Source: Solirubrobacter deserti
GTDB taxonomy: Bacteria > Actinomycetota > Thermoleophilia > Solirubrobacterales > Solirubrobacteraceae
DNA: 64,000 nt
Assembly: GCF_003344625.1 (NCBI RefSeq)
Contig: NZ_QPKJ02000003.1
Coordinates: forward strand, 558,001-622,000
Direction of reading: 5' to 3'
Below, in pieces: positions 54,884 through 63,577 of the stretch. The translations under genes were made by a program, and so were the position numbers. The notes under the pieces are model-generated. The model was not told the origin of the DNA. It made no database searches and saw only the letters and a program-made list of their open reading frames with translations. Position 1 is the first letter of the stretch; each line of letters opens with the position of its first letter.

Positions 54884-56587
54884 TCAGGCGTACGGGCCGC
54901 GGAACGCGGCGAGCCGGCCCTCCCCGGCGGCGCGCGCTTGACGGCAGGCGGCCTCGGCGCCGGCGATCAGCGCTTCCGGCGTCGTGAGCCTGCGGGAGGC
55001 GTCGGCGACGCCGACGCTCGCGCTCAGCCCGCGCTGCAGGAGCGCGGCCTGAACCTCGCGTCCGGCCGCGGCGCAGGCGTCGAGGTCGGCGCCGGTGAGC
55101 ACCGCGGCGAGCGTCCCGGCTCCGATCCGCGCGGCGTCCGCGCCCGTGTGCGCGCGCATCACCGCGGCCGCGACGAGCAGCGCCTCGTCGCCGGCCGCGA
55201 AGCCGTGCTCGGCGTTGAGCCGGCGAAGGTCATCCAGCTCGACCACGAGCACGCTGAGCGGCCGCCCGGAGGCGCACGCCCGCTGGACGTCCGCATGCAG
55301 CAGGTCGCGGAAGCGCCGGTGGTTGGCCAGCCCGGTCAGCTCGTCCTGCAGATCGGGGTTCCGGAGCCGCTCGTGCAGGTCGATGGCTTCGATCGACGCG
55401 GCGGTCTGCGCCGCGAGATACGCGAGCAGCTCGCTCTGCTCGCGCGAGAACGGCCCGCTCGTCCGGCAGACCGCGAGCGCGCCGAGGATCACGGGATCTC
55501 GCGACGCCAGCAGCGGACGCCCGATCGCCCACAACCCGTGGTCGTCGCTCGACGCGGTCGCGTCCCCGGCGAGCGCCGCCCGCTCGACCGAGAGCAGCGC
55601 CTCCGAGTCGGCGTCGCCCGAGCGCGCGGGCACCGCCTCGAAGACGGACGACTCCAGCGCGCCGGCAAGTCGCGCCCGGCCGGCCGTGCCGGCGACGGCG
55701 TCGACGGCGGTCCCGAGCGCGACCTCGAGCATCGCGTCGCGGTCGAGGCTGTAGCCGAGCGATCGTGCCGTGCGGTGGATGGCCACCCGTACGCGCTCGC
55801 GCTCGCGCTCGACCTCGTCGAGCCGGTCGAGCGCGGCGTTCACCCGCTGGGTCCGGTCGCGTGCGAGCGCCGCCAGCAGCAGGGCCAGGGGCAGGGTCGC
55901 GAGCACGCCGAGCGGCTCGTGGGCGGCGGCCGTCGCGGTCACGAGTCCGGCGGGCACGAGCGTCGCGTCGACCGCGTAGACGGTGAGCATGACCCGCAGC
56001 TGGAGCGAAGGGCGGATGCCGCGACCGAGCCACTCGCGTCCGACGGACAGGACGCAGTCGAGCGCGATCTGCGCCGCGAACGCCGCGGCGAGCACCGCCC
56101 ACTGGCCGGTGGCCGCGTCCGGCTCGCCCGCGGCGCTGAGCACCACCACCGGCGCGAACGCGTACCCCGCGTCGCCGACCGCGGTGAGCAGCCGGCTGGG
56201 GGACTGCCGCCCCGCTAGCACCTCCGGGAGCGCGCCGCATACCAGCGCCACGACGACGACCAGTGGCACCAGCCCGAGCGGCAGCAGGAACAGCAGCGGG
56301 ACGAAGACGAGCTGCGTGGCGAGCGCGGACCCGCCACCGACATACAGCCGCACGTGCGTGCAGACCGCGAACGCGAACACGCCCGCGACGAGCGAGCCGA
56401 CGTCCAGCGAGCGCGCCGACGGCAGGGCGACCGCGGCGGCCAGCGCTCCGCCCGCGACGAGCGCCGCGAGCGCGAGCTCGACCCGCAGCTCGCGTTCGCT
56501 CAGCCCACGCGGGCGGTCGGGGCGCGACCGCGCAAGCAGCTCCTCGACACCGCCCTCAGCCCTTGCTGTAGGGGTCGACGTAGACAT
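54884..56587 (-). CDS. Membrane protein with GAF and degenerate GGDEF domain
   Basis: 567 residues. Multiple N-terminal membrane helices (about 35-235), a coiled region (LDRLDEVERERERVRVAI), a GAF domain (about 270-400) and a GGDEF-like domain (about 405-565). The latter starts normally (DELTGLANHRRFRDLL, VVELDDLRRLNAEHGFAAGDEAL), but the active loop is RIGAGTLAAVL in place of the GGDEF sequence, so cyclase activity is not expected. It may sense or scaffold. Convergent with the LuxR gene at 54.1 kb. Confidence 0.88.
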   Translation of the reverse strand: MSTSTPTARAEGGVEELLARSRPDRPRGLSERELRVELALAALVAGGALAAAVALPSARSLDVGSLVAGVFAFAVCTHVRLYVGGGSALATQLVFVPLLFLLPLGLVPLVVVVALVCGALPEVLAGRQSPSRLLTAVGDAGYAFAPVVVLSAAGEPDAATGQWAVLAAAFAAQIALDCVLSVGREWLGRGIRPSLQLRVMLTVYAVDATLVPAGLVTATAAAHEPLGVLATLPLALLLAALARDRTQRVNAALDRLDEVERERERVRVAIHRTARSLGYSLDRDAMLEVALGTAVDAVAGTAGRARLAGALESSVFEAVPARSGDADSEALLSVERAALAGDATASSDDHGLWAIGRPLLASRDPVILGALAVCRTSGPFSREQSELLAYLAAQTAASIEAIDLHERLRNPDLQDELTGLANHRRFRDLLHADVQRACASGRPLSVLVVELDDLRRLNAEHGFAAGDEALLVAAAVMRAHTGADAARIGAGTLAAVLTGADLDACAAAGREVQAALLQRGLSASVGVADASRRLTTPEALIAGAEAACRQARAAGEGRLAAFRGPYA

Positions 56588-57167
56588 CGTCAATCTCCCA
56601 TGTGCTCAAGCCCAGCGACGTGAAGCGCAGCGCGACCCGCGTACGTCCGCCGAGCGCCAGCAGGTTCGCCAGCACCGGCATGGGCGGTGATGGAGCCCAG
56701 CCGCCCCCGGAGCTCACCAGCAGGCCCACGGGCAGACCGATTCGCAGGCCGAGGACCGTCGTCACCACGACCTCGACCGCGAGCGAGCCCAACGGCGATC
56801 CCGTCTTGCGGACGAAGAAGCGCAGCGACGGGTGGTGGAGTCCCACGCAGATCTCCGGCGACTTCGCGGTCCCTCCCGGCGCCAGCTCCAGGGCGTGCGC
56901 GTCCGTCGCCGCGCGCTTGTTGAGGGGCTGGTTGCCCTCGACCACGATGGCGCGCGACCGCTGCCAGCCGCTGGCTCCGCCCTCGAAGCCACCGTCGCCG
57001 ACGAGCACGTAGTTCGCGTCGTCCGCCCACGGCGCGAACGGGCGCTCGAGCGTCTCCGGCGGGCAGTTGTAGGCCGGGCGCACGAGGATCTGCGCGTGCG
57101 CTGGGGCGGCGGAGAACGCGAAAACGGCGACGACGGCGAACACCAGTGCGAGCGGCATGCGGCGCAT
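56556..57167 (-). CDS. Secreted protein of unknown function
   Basis: 203 residues. Signal peptide (LALVFAVVAVFAFSAAPAHAQ), then a jelly-roll/carbohydrate-binding-like fold: GGFEGGASGWQRSRAIVVEGN, HALELAPGGTAKSPEICVG, TRVALRFTSLGLSTWEIDDVYVDPY. The DGGFEGG...W...IDDVYVDPY frame resembles CBM-type lectin domains. Two Cys (YNCPP, EICVG). Overlaps the GGDEF-like gene by about 30 bp, so they form an operon. A motif copy lies 44-59 bp upstream of its start. Confidence 0.78.
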   Translation of the reverse strand: MRRMPLALVFAVVAVFAFSAAPAHAQILVRPAYNCPPETLERPFAPWADDANYVLVGDGGFEGGASGWQRSRAIVVEGNQPLNKRAATDAHALELAPGGTAKSPEICVGLHHPSLRFFVRKTGSPLGSLAVEVVVTTVLGLRIGLPVGLLVSSGGGWAPSPPMPVLANLLALGGRTRVALRFTSLGLSTWEIDDVYVDPYSKG

Positions 57168-57210
57168 CGTCGCCGCCGGCGACGCGCCCGTGTGCCGTCG
57201 GCCGCGAGGA

Positions 57211-57226
57211 TCAACCCTAAGTCGCA
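57211..57226. promoter_or_regulatory. Motif copy upstream of the CBM-like secreted gene
   Basis: TCAACCCTAAGTCGCA matches TCATCCCAAGGTCGTA at 12 of 16 positions. It lies in the 65-bp gap between a LuxR stop codon and the secreted-protein start, the expected promoter position for the latter. Confidence 0.45.
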
Positions 57227-57232
57227 GGCCGC

Positions 57233-57949
57233 TCATGCGCTCGCCACCGTCGGCGCGGCGCCCAGGACCACGGCCAGCTGCGTTCTCGTCCGCACGCCGA
57301 CCTTGGCGTAGATCTTCGTCAGGTGAGTCTTGACGGTCGCCTGGCTCATCGCCAGCGCCTGCGCAATGTCCGCGTTGCTGGACCCGCTCGCGACCAGCGC
57401 GGCGACCTGGCGTTCCCGGCGGGTCAGGGCGTCGACCGGCTCGCGCGCGGCCAGCGGGTCGGCCGCCACCGCCTCTGCGGCGCCGACGAGCAACGACTGC
57501 TCGAGCAGCAGCGACAGACGCCTGAGCAGCAGCAAGTTCGCGGGCTCGAACGGCGGCATGCCCGCCTCGCGGAACAGCCCGATGGCCGCGACGATCCGCC
57601 GGTCGCGCCGCAGGTAGAGGAACGCCGGGTATCCGTACCCGTTGTCGAGCAGGCGCCGTCCGTAGATCGAGTTGAAGAAGCGCGTGGTCCCGCCGATCTC
57701 GGCCACCGACAGCACGACGTCGCGACGGTCCTGAGCGCGGCGCGGGCTGAACGGGTCGACCGGCTCCAGCCGCCGCAGCAGTTCCGCGAGGCGCTCGGCC
57801 GGGGCGGCGTGCTCCGAACGGCCACGGCTTGCGACCTCGCGATCAAGGGTCCCGGACTCGTCGACCGCGAGGGCAACGACCAGCGAGGCCGGAATGAGCG
57901 CATGCAGCGCGTCGACGGCCAAGCCCAGCAAGACGTCCTCCCTGCTCAC
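57233..57949 (-). CDS. LuxR-type regulator, paralog 3
   Basis: 238 residues. Shares the sensor-like domain of the other two (EPVDPFSPRR, SIYGRRLLDNG, LLLLRRLSLLLEQ), then LuxR HTH (LTRRERQVAALVASGSSNADIAQAL, SQATVKTHLTKIYAKVGVR). No receiver domain. GTG 57947-57949 follows a GGGGGTAGGG ribosome-binding stretch. A motif copy lies 88-103 bp upstream. Leads an operon with the secreted CBM-like and degenerate GGDEF genes. Confidence 0.88.
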   Translation of the reverse strand: MSREDVLLGLAVDALHALIPASLVVALAVDESGTLDREVASRGRSEHAAPAERLAELLRRLEPVDPFSPRRAQDRRDVVLSVAEIGGTTRFFNSIYGRRLLDNGYGYPAFLYLRRDRRIVAAIGLFREAGMPPFEPANLLLLRRLSLLLEQSLLVGAAEAVAADPLAAREPVDALTRRERQVAALVASGSSNADIAQALAMSQATVKTHLTKIYAKVGVRTRTQLAVVLGAAPTVASA

Positions 57950-58036
57950 CCCTACCCCCGAAAGGTTCGTGCCCCGAGATTCTGGACGCGAGCGTCTCCT
58001 ACGCCGGCCCGTCCACGCAAGCATGGCAGGGCGAAC

Positions 58037-58052
58037 TCATCCGAAAGTCGGA
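58037..58052. promoter_or_regulatory. Motif copy upstream of LuxR paralog 3
   Basis: TCATCCGAAAGTCGGA, 13 of 16 matches to the motif; this copy contains a true dyad, TCCGA-AAG-TCGGA, as expected for a dimeric HTH protein. It lies in the 140-bp gap between two LuxR genes. Confidence 0.5.
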
Positions 58053-58090
58053 GACGGCGGGTAGGAGACCCGCCGCCCTCGACCGTGTCC

Positions 58091-58483
58091 TCACGATTCG
58101 ATGCCGCGCAGCGCCTTCAGCGCGTGTTGCAGGCGCTCGGCTTCGGCCGTCGCCGGAGCGAGCTCGTCGAGGCGCGCCTCGAGCTCGCGGATCTGCCGTT
58201 CGATCAGCGGCGACGTCTCGTCGGCGTGCCGCGCGGGCGGCGGCCGCAGCGGGTGGCTCGTGCAGTGCTCGAGGTAGTAGCGGGTGGCCTGGATGCGGTT
58301 CCGGACCCCGATCTTCCTGTACATGTTCGTCAGGTGCGTCTTGATCGTGCCCGGCGTGACCCCCAGCTGGCGCGCGATGTCGGGGGTGGTGTTGCCGGCC
58401 GCCAACAGCGCGAGGGTCTCGAGCTCGCGCGGGGTGAGCGGTTCGTTCCCTCGCACCCGAGCGGGTTCGTTGCGTTGGCCCAT
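58091..58483 (-). CDS. Short LuxR-HTH protein
   Basis: About 130 residues, essentially only the DNA-binding domain (PLTPRELETLALLAAGNTTPDIARQL, TPGTIKTHLTNMYRKIGVRNRIQ at about 15-75) plus a helical tail (LIERQIRELEARLDEL), a likely dimerisation coiled coil. No sensor domain. The longer frame to 58540 begins in the convergent-facing spacer. Lies between LuxR paralog 3 and the DUF11 gene in the same direction. Confidence 0.85.
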   Translation of the reverse strand: MGQRNEPARVRGNEPLTPRELETLALLAAGNTTPDIARQLGVTPGTIKTHLTNMYRKIGVRNRIQATRYYLEHCTSHPLRPPPARHADETSPLIERQIRELEARLDELAPATAEAERLQHALKALRGIES

Positions 58484-58559
58484 GGCGTTCAGTCGGTCGA
58501 CTGCTCCCGCTGGGTGCGGCGCCGCCCGGCGGCGCCGCACCCTGGTGGTGGGGAGGGAG

Positions 58560-61295
58560 CTACCCGGTCACCCCCGGGGAGGGGTTGACCACCCGCACCG
58601 ACCGCCTGGCCGTGGCGGGCTTGACGTCGGACGAGCTGACCGTCGCGCGGTTGACCTTGCGGCCGCTGGCGCCCTTGGCCGCGCGCACCGTCACCCGGAA
58701 CGTGCGGCTCTTGCCGGCGGCGAGCGAGGTGACCGTCCAGCACCGCTGGCTCCCGCTGCGCCGCGCGCGCGGCGACGAGCTGACGAAGGTCAGGCCCGAC
58801 GGCAGGCGGTCGCAGACCTCCACGTTGCGGGCCACGCCCTTGGACGGGTTGCTGACGCGGATGCGGTAGCTCAACGTCGATCCCGCCTGGACGGAGGCCC
58901 GGCTGGCCACCTTGGTCAGCCGCAGCGGCACCTTCTGGACGTCGACGTCTGCCGTGTCCATGTTGTTGCCCGGCGTCGAGTCGGTCCCGCAGCAGCTCGT
59001 CGCGCTGGCAGCGTTGCGCACCCGGCCGCTCTTGAGCGGCGCGATGATCATCGTCACCGTGACGCTCTTGCCCGGCTCGATCCGGCCCAGCTGACAGCTC
59101 ACGGGCAGTTGTTGCGTGCAGGTGCCCTGGGTCGTGCGCGCGGACACCAGGGTCGCCGGGGAGTTGAGCGTGTCGGTGACCTCGGCCGCCGGGGCCGCGC
59201 CCGGGCCGTTGTTGCGGACCACGACCCGGTACGTGAGCCGCTGGCCGACGAGCGGCCGCGCGAGGCCGGCACGCTTGTCGACCGCCAGGTCGAAGGCCTC
59301 GGGCGCCGGCGCGGCTGGCACCGCTGGCACGCAGACCACGGCCGACGCGCGGTTGTCGTCTGCCGCCGGATCGCTGCGCGAGCCCTGCGCCTGTGCCGTG
59401 TTGGTGATGCACCCGGGCGCCGCCGTGGTGTTGGTGGTCACCAGCACCTGCGCCGAGCCGCCGTTGCGGAGCGCGCCGAGATCGCACGCGACGCGGTTGT
59501 TGGCCGTGGTGCACGACCCCTGGCTGGCCTCCGCCGCGACGAGCGTCAGCCCGGCCGGGAGCGGGTCGGTCACCTTCACGTCGGGATCGTCGCTCGGCCC
59601 GTTGTTGCGAACCACGAGCGTGTACATGACCTGTCCACCGCCGGCGGGCACGGTCTGCGTCGAAGCGGTCTTGGTCATCGACACCGCCGACCGGGCCACG
59701 ATCGGGACGCAGATCGTCGAGCTGTTGTTGCTCGTGTTCGGGTCCAGGGTCGCCCCGGCCGTCGTCGCGGTGTTGCGCAGGCAGCTGGTGAGCGAGCTCG
59801 CGACCTGGCCGGTGATCGTGAAGGTCTTCGACGCGCCGACCGCGAGATCGCCGACCGCACACGTCACCGTACCGCTCGCCTCGTTGCAGCCCGGGCTCGC
59901 CGAGGTGAACGTGACCTCGGCCGGCAGCTTGTCGGTGATCGTCTCGTTGACCGCCGTGCTGGGGCCGTTGTTGGTCACCCTCAGGGAGAACGTCACGTCC
60001 TCGCCCGGGACGATCGGCGACGACGTCGCGCGCTTCTCGAGCACCACGTCCGCCATGGCCGAGTTCATGACGTTGCACGTGTAGTAGGTCGCGCTCGCGA
60101 CTGTCAGCGTCCACGTTGGCCCGGTGCCGCCCGTGGCCACCGGGTTGCCGTTGGAGTCCTTGCACGCGAGCGAGCTCTGGTACTCGCCCAGCGGCGTCGG
60201 CGAGCCGGGAGCCATCGCGTCGGTGATCGTGTACGTCCTGCCCTGGCTCACCGGCCAGTTGGTCGTCGACGCCGTCGTCGCGGTGCCGGACGTCGTCGCC
60301 GAGTCCAGCGCCCGCCCCGTGTCCTCGACCAGCCCGACGACGAACTGGTCGGCCGGCCGCACCCGGCCGTTGACCGTCTTGGTCACCGTGATGGTCGGCA
60401 CCGGCGCGCTCGCGCACCGCCCGCCGTCGTTGCCTCCCGACGGCTGTCCCGTGGAGGCGAGGATCGTGGCACGCGTGGTCGTGTCGACGCGGTAGACGTT
60501 GCCGTTCGCGTTCTGGCTTCCGTAGAGGTACCCGGAGGCGTCGACGAAGACGGCGCCGATGCCGCCGCCCGAGAACCCGACGGGCCCCAGGTCGATCACG
60601 CGGCCGGTGGCCGGATCGAAGCGCGCGAGATGCGTGGGCCCGGTCGGCACCGTCGCGCTGACGAGCGCGTGCAACGAGCCATTGACGAACGCCCAGTCGG
60701 CCATGCCGCCCGGCTGCAAGCCCGGGTCCCACGTGAACGTGCCCGACCGCAACACGCTCGGGGTCGGGGTCGTCAGGTCGACTTCGTACCAGTTGACGGT
60801 GTTGGCCACCCAATAGTGGCCATCGGGGCCCACGTCGCCGACGTGGTGACCCTCGGTGGCGGGGATGGTGCCGCCCGGCCCGGTGGGCGATCCGAGGTCG
60901 TCGACGCTGCCGTCGCTGTGGACGCGCACGATCGACAACGTCGGGGTGGCCGGGTCGTCCTCGTTGTTCTGCCGGCCGTAGTAGAAGCCGTCGAGCTGGT
61001 TGAACCCGACGGCGTTGACCGGATGTGCAAGATCGACCAGCTTGGTCTGCTGACCGCTGGCGAGGTCGACCCGATAGATCTCGTTCGTCCCGGCGGTGGG
61101 CGTCTGGAACAGGTAGCCGAACGCGTCGCACGACCACGCGCTCGCCTGGGCCGACGCCGACGGGGCGGCCACCGCCATCGTCGCCAGCGCCAAGGCCGTC
61201 ACCACAGCAGCACGTACCCGGCCCCTGGAGCGCCGGAAGCGCGCACCCGGCCCGCGGGCGTCCGGGTCGTCACTGGATGAGCGTGCTTCGAACAT
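58560..61295 (-). CDS. Large secreted DUF11-repeat surface protein
   Basis: 911 residues. Twin-arginine-like basic stretch (RFRRSRGRVRAAVV) before a signal peptide (ALALATMAVAAPSASAQ), an N-terminal DUF6923-type propeller-like domain (about 55-310: NEIYRVDLASG, LSIVRVHSDGS), a linker domain with VTKTVNGRVRPADQFVV, then at least four DUF11/isopeptide-type repeats, each with V-x-NNGPS (DVTFSLRVTNNGPS, MYTLVVRNNGPS, TYRVVVRNNGPG) and TDPLPAG. A basic C-terminus lacks a sortase motif. GGGAGGG precedes ATG 61293-61295. Likely a cell-surface fibre or adhesin. Confidence 0.9.
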   Translation of the reverse strand: MFEARSSSDDPDARGPGARFRRSRGRVRAAVVTALALATMAVAAPSASAQASAWSCDAFGYLFQTPTAGTNEIYRVDLASGQQTKLVDLAHPVNAVGFNQLDGFYYGRQNNEDDPATPTLSIVRVHSDGSVDDLGSPTGPGGTIPATEGHHVGDVGPDGHYWVANTVNWYEVDLTTPTPSVLRSGTFTWDPGLQPGGMADWAFVNGSLHALVSATVPTGPTHLARFDPATGRVIDLGPVGFSGGGIGAVFVDASGYLYGSQNANGNVYRVDTTTRATILASTGQPSGGNDGGRCASAPVPTITVTKTVNGRVRPADQFVVGLVEDTGRALDSATTSGTATTASTTNWPVSQGRTYTITDAMAPGSPTPLGEYQSSLACKDSNGNPVATGGTGPTWTLTVASATYYTCNVMNSAMADVVLEKRATSSPIVPGEDVTFSLRVTNNGPSTAVNETITDKLPAEVTFTSASPGCNEASGTVTCAVGDLAVGASKTFTITGQVASSLTSCLRNTATTAGATLDPNTSNNSSTICVPIVARSAVSMTKTASTQTVPAGGGQVMYTLVVRNNGPSDDPDVKVTDPLPAGLTLVAAEASQGSCTTANNRVACDLGALRNGGSAQVLVTTNTTAAPGCITNTAQAQGSRSDPAADDNRASAVVCVPAVPAAPAPEAFDLAVDKRAGLARPLVGQRLTYRVVVRNNGPGAAPAAEVTDTLNSPATLVSARTTQGTCTQQLPVSCQLGRIEPGKSVTVTMIIAPLKSGRVRNAASATSCCGTDSTPGNNMDTADVDVQKVPLRLTKVASRASVQAGSTLSYRIRVSNPSKGVARNVEVCDRLPSGLTFVSSSPRARRSGSQRCWTVTSLAAGKSRTFRVTVRAAKGASGRKVNRATVSSSDVKPATARRSVRVVNPSPGVTG

Positions 61296-61705
61296 GCGTG
61301 TCCCTCCCGTATGGGCACTGGCATCCTCCACGCGTGAAGTGACACGCGCGGATCAGCGGGCGTCTCAGCCCGGCTGGTGTTGACTTACTGTGAGTGGAGG
61401 TTGCGGAATGACCTCACGACAGCTCGGTCACTGACAGCTGATGACCTGGTCGTGCCGGCCGAAGCGGCGCGCCAGCGCGCCGGAGGACTCTTCCGACGGG
61501 CCGTCGTGCCGATCGCAGACCATATGCGGTGTGAGTCTCTGCCGCATGGCAGAGCCCGTCTTTCATCCCAAGGTCGTATCCGACCACCGGGGGTCGCTGT
61601 GCGTTCACATACGCGTGACTACGACCAAAGAGTGATTCCGGCGGTGACGCTTACCAGCGACGGCCTCGTGCTGACTAGGCTGGCCACCCCGGGGGCGCGT
61701 CCCGG
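61296..61705. promoter_or_regulatory. 410-bp divergent regulatory region with one exact motif copy
   Basis: No convincing gene. TCATCCCAAGGTCGTA at 61563-61578 is identical, base for base, to the motif in the left arm at 53983-53998. A perfect 7-bp hairpin, CTCTGCC-GCAT-GGCAGAG (61537-61554), lies 9 bp before it. The region separates the DUF11 gene (61295, minus) from the L,D-transpeptidase gene (61706, plus). Confidence 0.6.
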
Positions 61706-62515
61706 ATGCAGACAGCCATGCGACGTCCACGACTCACAGGCGAGGGACCCGGGCGACTGACGCTTCGGCGCCACGCGCGCGCGCTCGTAGCGGTGGGCGC
61801 GATCGCCGTGACAGGCCCCACGCCCGCCCATGCGCAAGCGCCGACGCCGACGCCGACGCCGACGCCGTTCACGGTCGCCGCGCCGTCCCGCGCGAACGGC
61901 TCGACCGTCGCGCGACTCGTCGCGCCCGCGTTCGCTCGCCATGACCTGCGCGCCGCGAAGTCCGGCCGCCGGCTGGGGACGACGACCTCGTGGTCGGCGC
62001 AGCCGCAGGCGCTGCTGGTGCTCGAGGGGGCGACGTTCGAGGGGCAGGACTGGGTGAAGGTGCTGCTGCCGACCCGCCCGAACGGCTCCACCGGGTGGGT
62101 CCCGCGCGACCGCGTCGCGCTCGGCCGCAGCCGCTACTGGATCACGGTCCGCCTGCGCACGCGGCGCGTCACCGTCTACCGCGACGGCAAGCGCGTACGC
62201 TCGTTCCGCGCGGTCATCGGCGCCCGGGCGACGCCGACCCCGCTCGGGCTCGCCGCCATCTACGAGCGCAACCGCCAGCCGAACCCCCGGGTATTCGTCG
62301 GTCCATGGGTGCTGTCCCTGACCAGCCTCTCGAACGTCCTCGAGAGCTACGGCGGCGGCCCGGGACGGGTCGCGATCCACGGCCGGTCCGGCGCCAGCCT
62401 GCGCGACCCGCTCGGCAGTGCCCGCTCGCACGGCTGCATGCGCGTCAATAACCGCGATGTCCGCTGGCTCGCCACGCGGGTGCCGGCCGGCACGCCGGTG
62501 CACGTCAGGCGCTGA
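61706..62515 (+). CDS. L,D-transpeptidase with SH3-like domain
   Basis: 269 residues. N-terminal export signal (ALVAVGAIAVTGPTPAHAQ), a Thr-Pro repeat from (CCGACG)n DNA, an SH3-like segment (about 65-135, LLVLEGATFEGQDWVKVLLP, NGSTGWVPRDRVAL) and a YkuD domain (about 143-268) with AIHGRSGASL and SHGCMRVNN, Cys at about 244 as nucleophile. Exported peptidoglycan 3-3 crosslinker. Probably controlled through the motif 128 bp upstream. Confidence 0.9.
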   Translation: MQTAMRRPRLTGEGPGRLTLRRHARALVAVGAIAVTGPTPAHAQAPTPTPTPTPFTVAAPSRANGSTVARLVAPAFARHDLRAAKSGRRLGTTTSWSAQPQALLVLEGATFEGQDWVKVLLPTRPNGSTGWVPRDRVALGRSRYWITVRLRTRRVTVYRDGKRVRSFRAVIGARATPTPLGLAAIYERNRQPNPRVFVGPWVLSLTSLSNVLESYGGGPGRVAIHGRSGASLRDPLGSARSHGCMRVNNRDVRWLATRVPAGTPVHVRR

Positions 62516-62609
62516 CGTGCCGGATGGAATGGAATCGACTGACGTGCCACCTCGTACACCGGGCCCGGTCAAACGCCCCAGAGTCAAGTCCCGGGACGTG
62601 GTGTAGGAG

Positions 62610-63075
62610 GCCGTCAAGGTGGGCGACCGCTTCCGAGAGCCGATCGCGGGCCTCGGTGAGGCTGTCGGCGGCAAAGATCAGGCGGCTCAGCGCGCCGAGC
62701 GCGCCATGCTGATCCTTGCGCGCCGGCCCGAAGCAGTCCTGGAGGAAATGGACGGTGCAGCGCTGCCAGGCGCAGCCGAGGACCTTGGCGATCGCGGCCT
62801 TCAGGCCGGCGCGGGCGTCGCTGATGGCGAGCTGGACGCCGACCAGGGCCGCGAGCGACCAGCCCGCGCAGCAAGCTGGTCAGAACGCCTCGGTCACGTC
62901 CTCGCCGACATCGATCGAGAGGATTCGCGGCGGCCGGTCTCGTGGACGCCGTGCGCGATCACCAACGCCTTGTTCACCACCCGGCCGCCGTCGCGACCTT
63001 CTCGATCTTGGCGTCTAGGAAGAGCGCGAGATGCGCAACCCCAGGCTCAGGCAGGTCACCAGCTCTCGACGGAGC
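62610..63075 (-). pseudogene. IS256-family transposase fragment
   Basis: On the minus strand, fragments in alternating frames read FLDAKIEKV, VVNKALVIAHGVHETG, ILSIDVGEDVTEAFW, LLRGLVARG, LAISDARAGLKAAIAKVLGCAWQRCTVHF and AADSLTEARDRLSEAVAHLD. These are consecutive parts of the middle of IS256-type transposases, with frameshifts between them. The N-terminus and the STNPLER-type C-terminus are missing. A truncated, dead element. Confidence 0.82.
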
Positions 63076-63077
63076 GC

Positions 63078-63567
63078 GCCGTGGCTTTGCACGTAGAGCG
63101 CCTGATCGATCGCCTCGTGCGAGATCCGCATGCTCGATCATCCGGGAACTCAAGCTTGGGCCGTTTCAGAGATCTGCTGCGGGCTCCACGCATCACTTAC
63201 TGGCGGTCCTGACGACGGGGCTTGTTGCGGCCCTTCCATGCCGGTGTCTCCGGCCCACTCGCGGGTGTCCCGTCGGCTCGACGGACCGCTCCGGCCAAGC
63301 GCTCCTGCACGTACTCGCGCAAACGCTCGTTGGGACCAGCTTGGCCGTCTTGGGGCGCCGCGCGATCAGCTCGGCCTTCCACTGCGCCACCGAGGCCCGG
63401 TTCTCGAGCCGGCCGCAGCGCGTCGCGGCATTGCGCCGCAACTCCCACGAGATCGTCGAAGGCGACCTGCCGAGCCACCGGGCGGTTTCGCGGATCCCGA
63501 CGCCTTGCGCCTTCAGGATCGCGGATCTTCTCGCGCTCGACAAACGACACGTAGCGGCCGCTGAGCG
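63078..63567 (-). pseudogene. IS30-family transposase fragment
   Basis: Minus strand, several frames: GRYVSFVEREKI, ILKAQGVGIRETARWLGRSPSTISWELRRNA (HTH, span), NERLREYVQERLAG, AWSPQQIS, KLEFPDD and MRISHEAIDQALYVQ. That is the N-terminal HTH and the start of the catalytic domain of IS30-type transposases, broken by at least four frameshifts and cut where the IS256 piece begins. Dead. Confidence 0.82.
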
Positions 63568-63577
63568 GCCGCCCGCG

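Noticed and set aside
61377..61760. A 127-codon frame in the DUF11-transpeptidase gap
   Set aside because: No ribosome-binding site, no domain, overlaps the transpeptidase start in another phase and would make the exact motif copy coding.
61847..61868. The (CCGACG)n tract as a CRISPR-like or regulatory repeat
   Set aside because: It is an in-frame Thr-Pro codon repeat behind the signal peptide of the L,D-transpeptidase.
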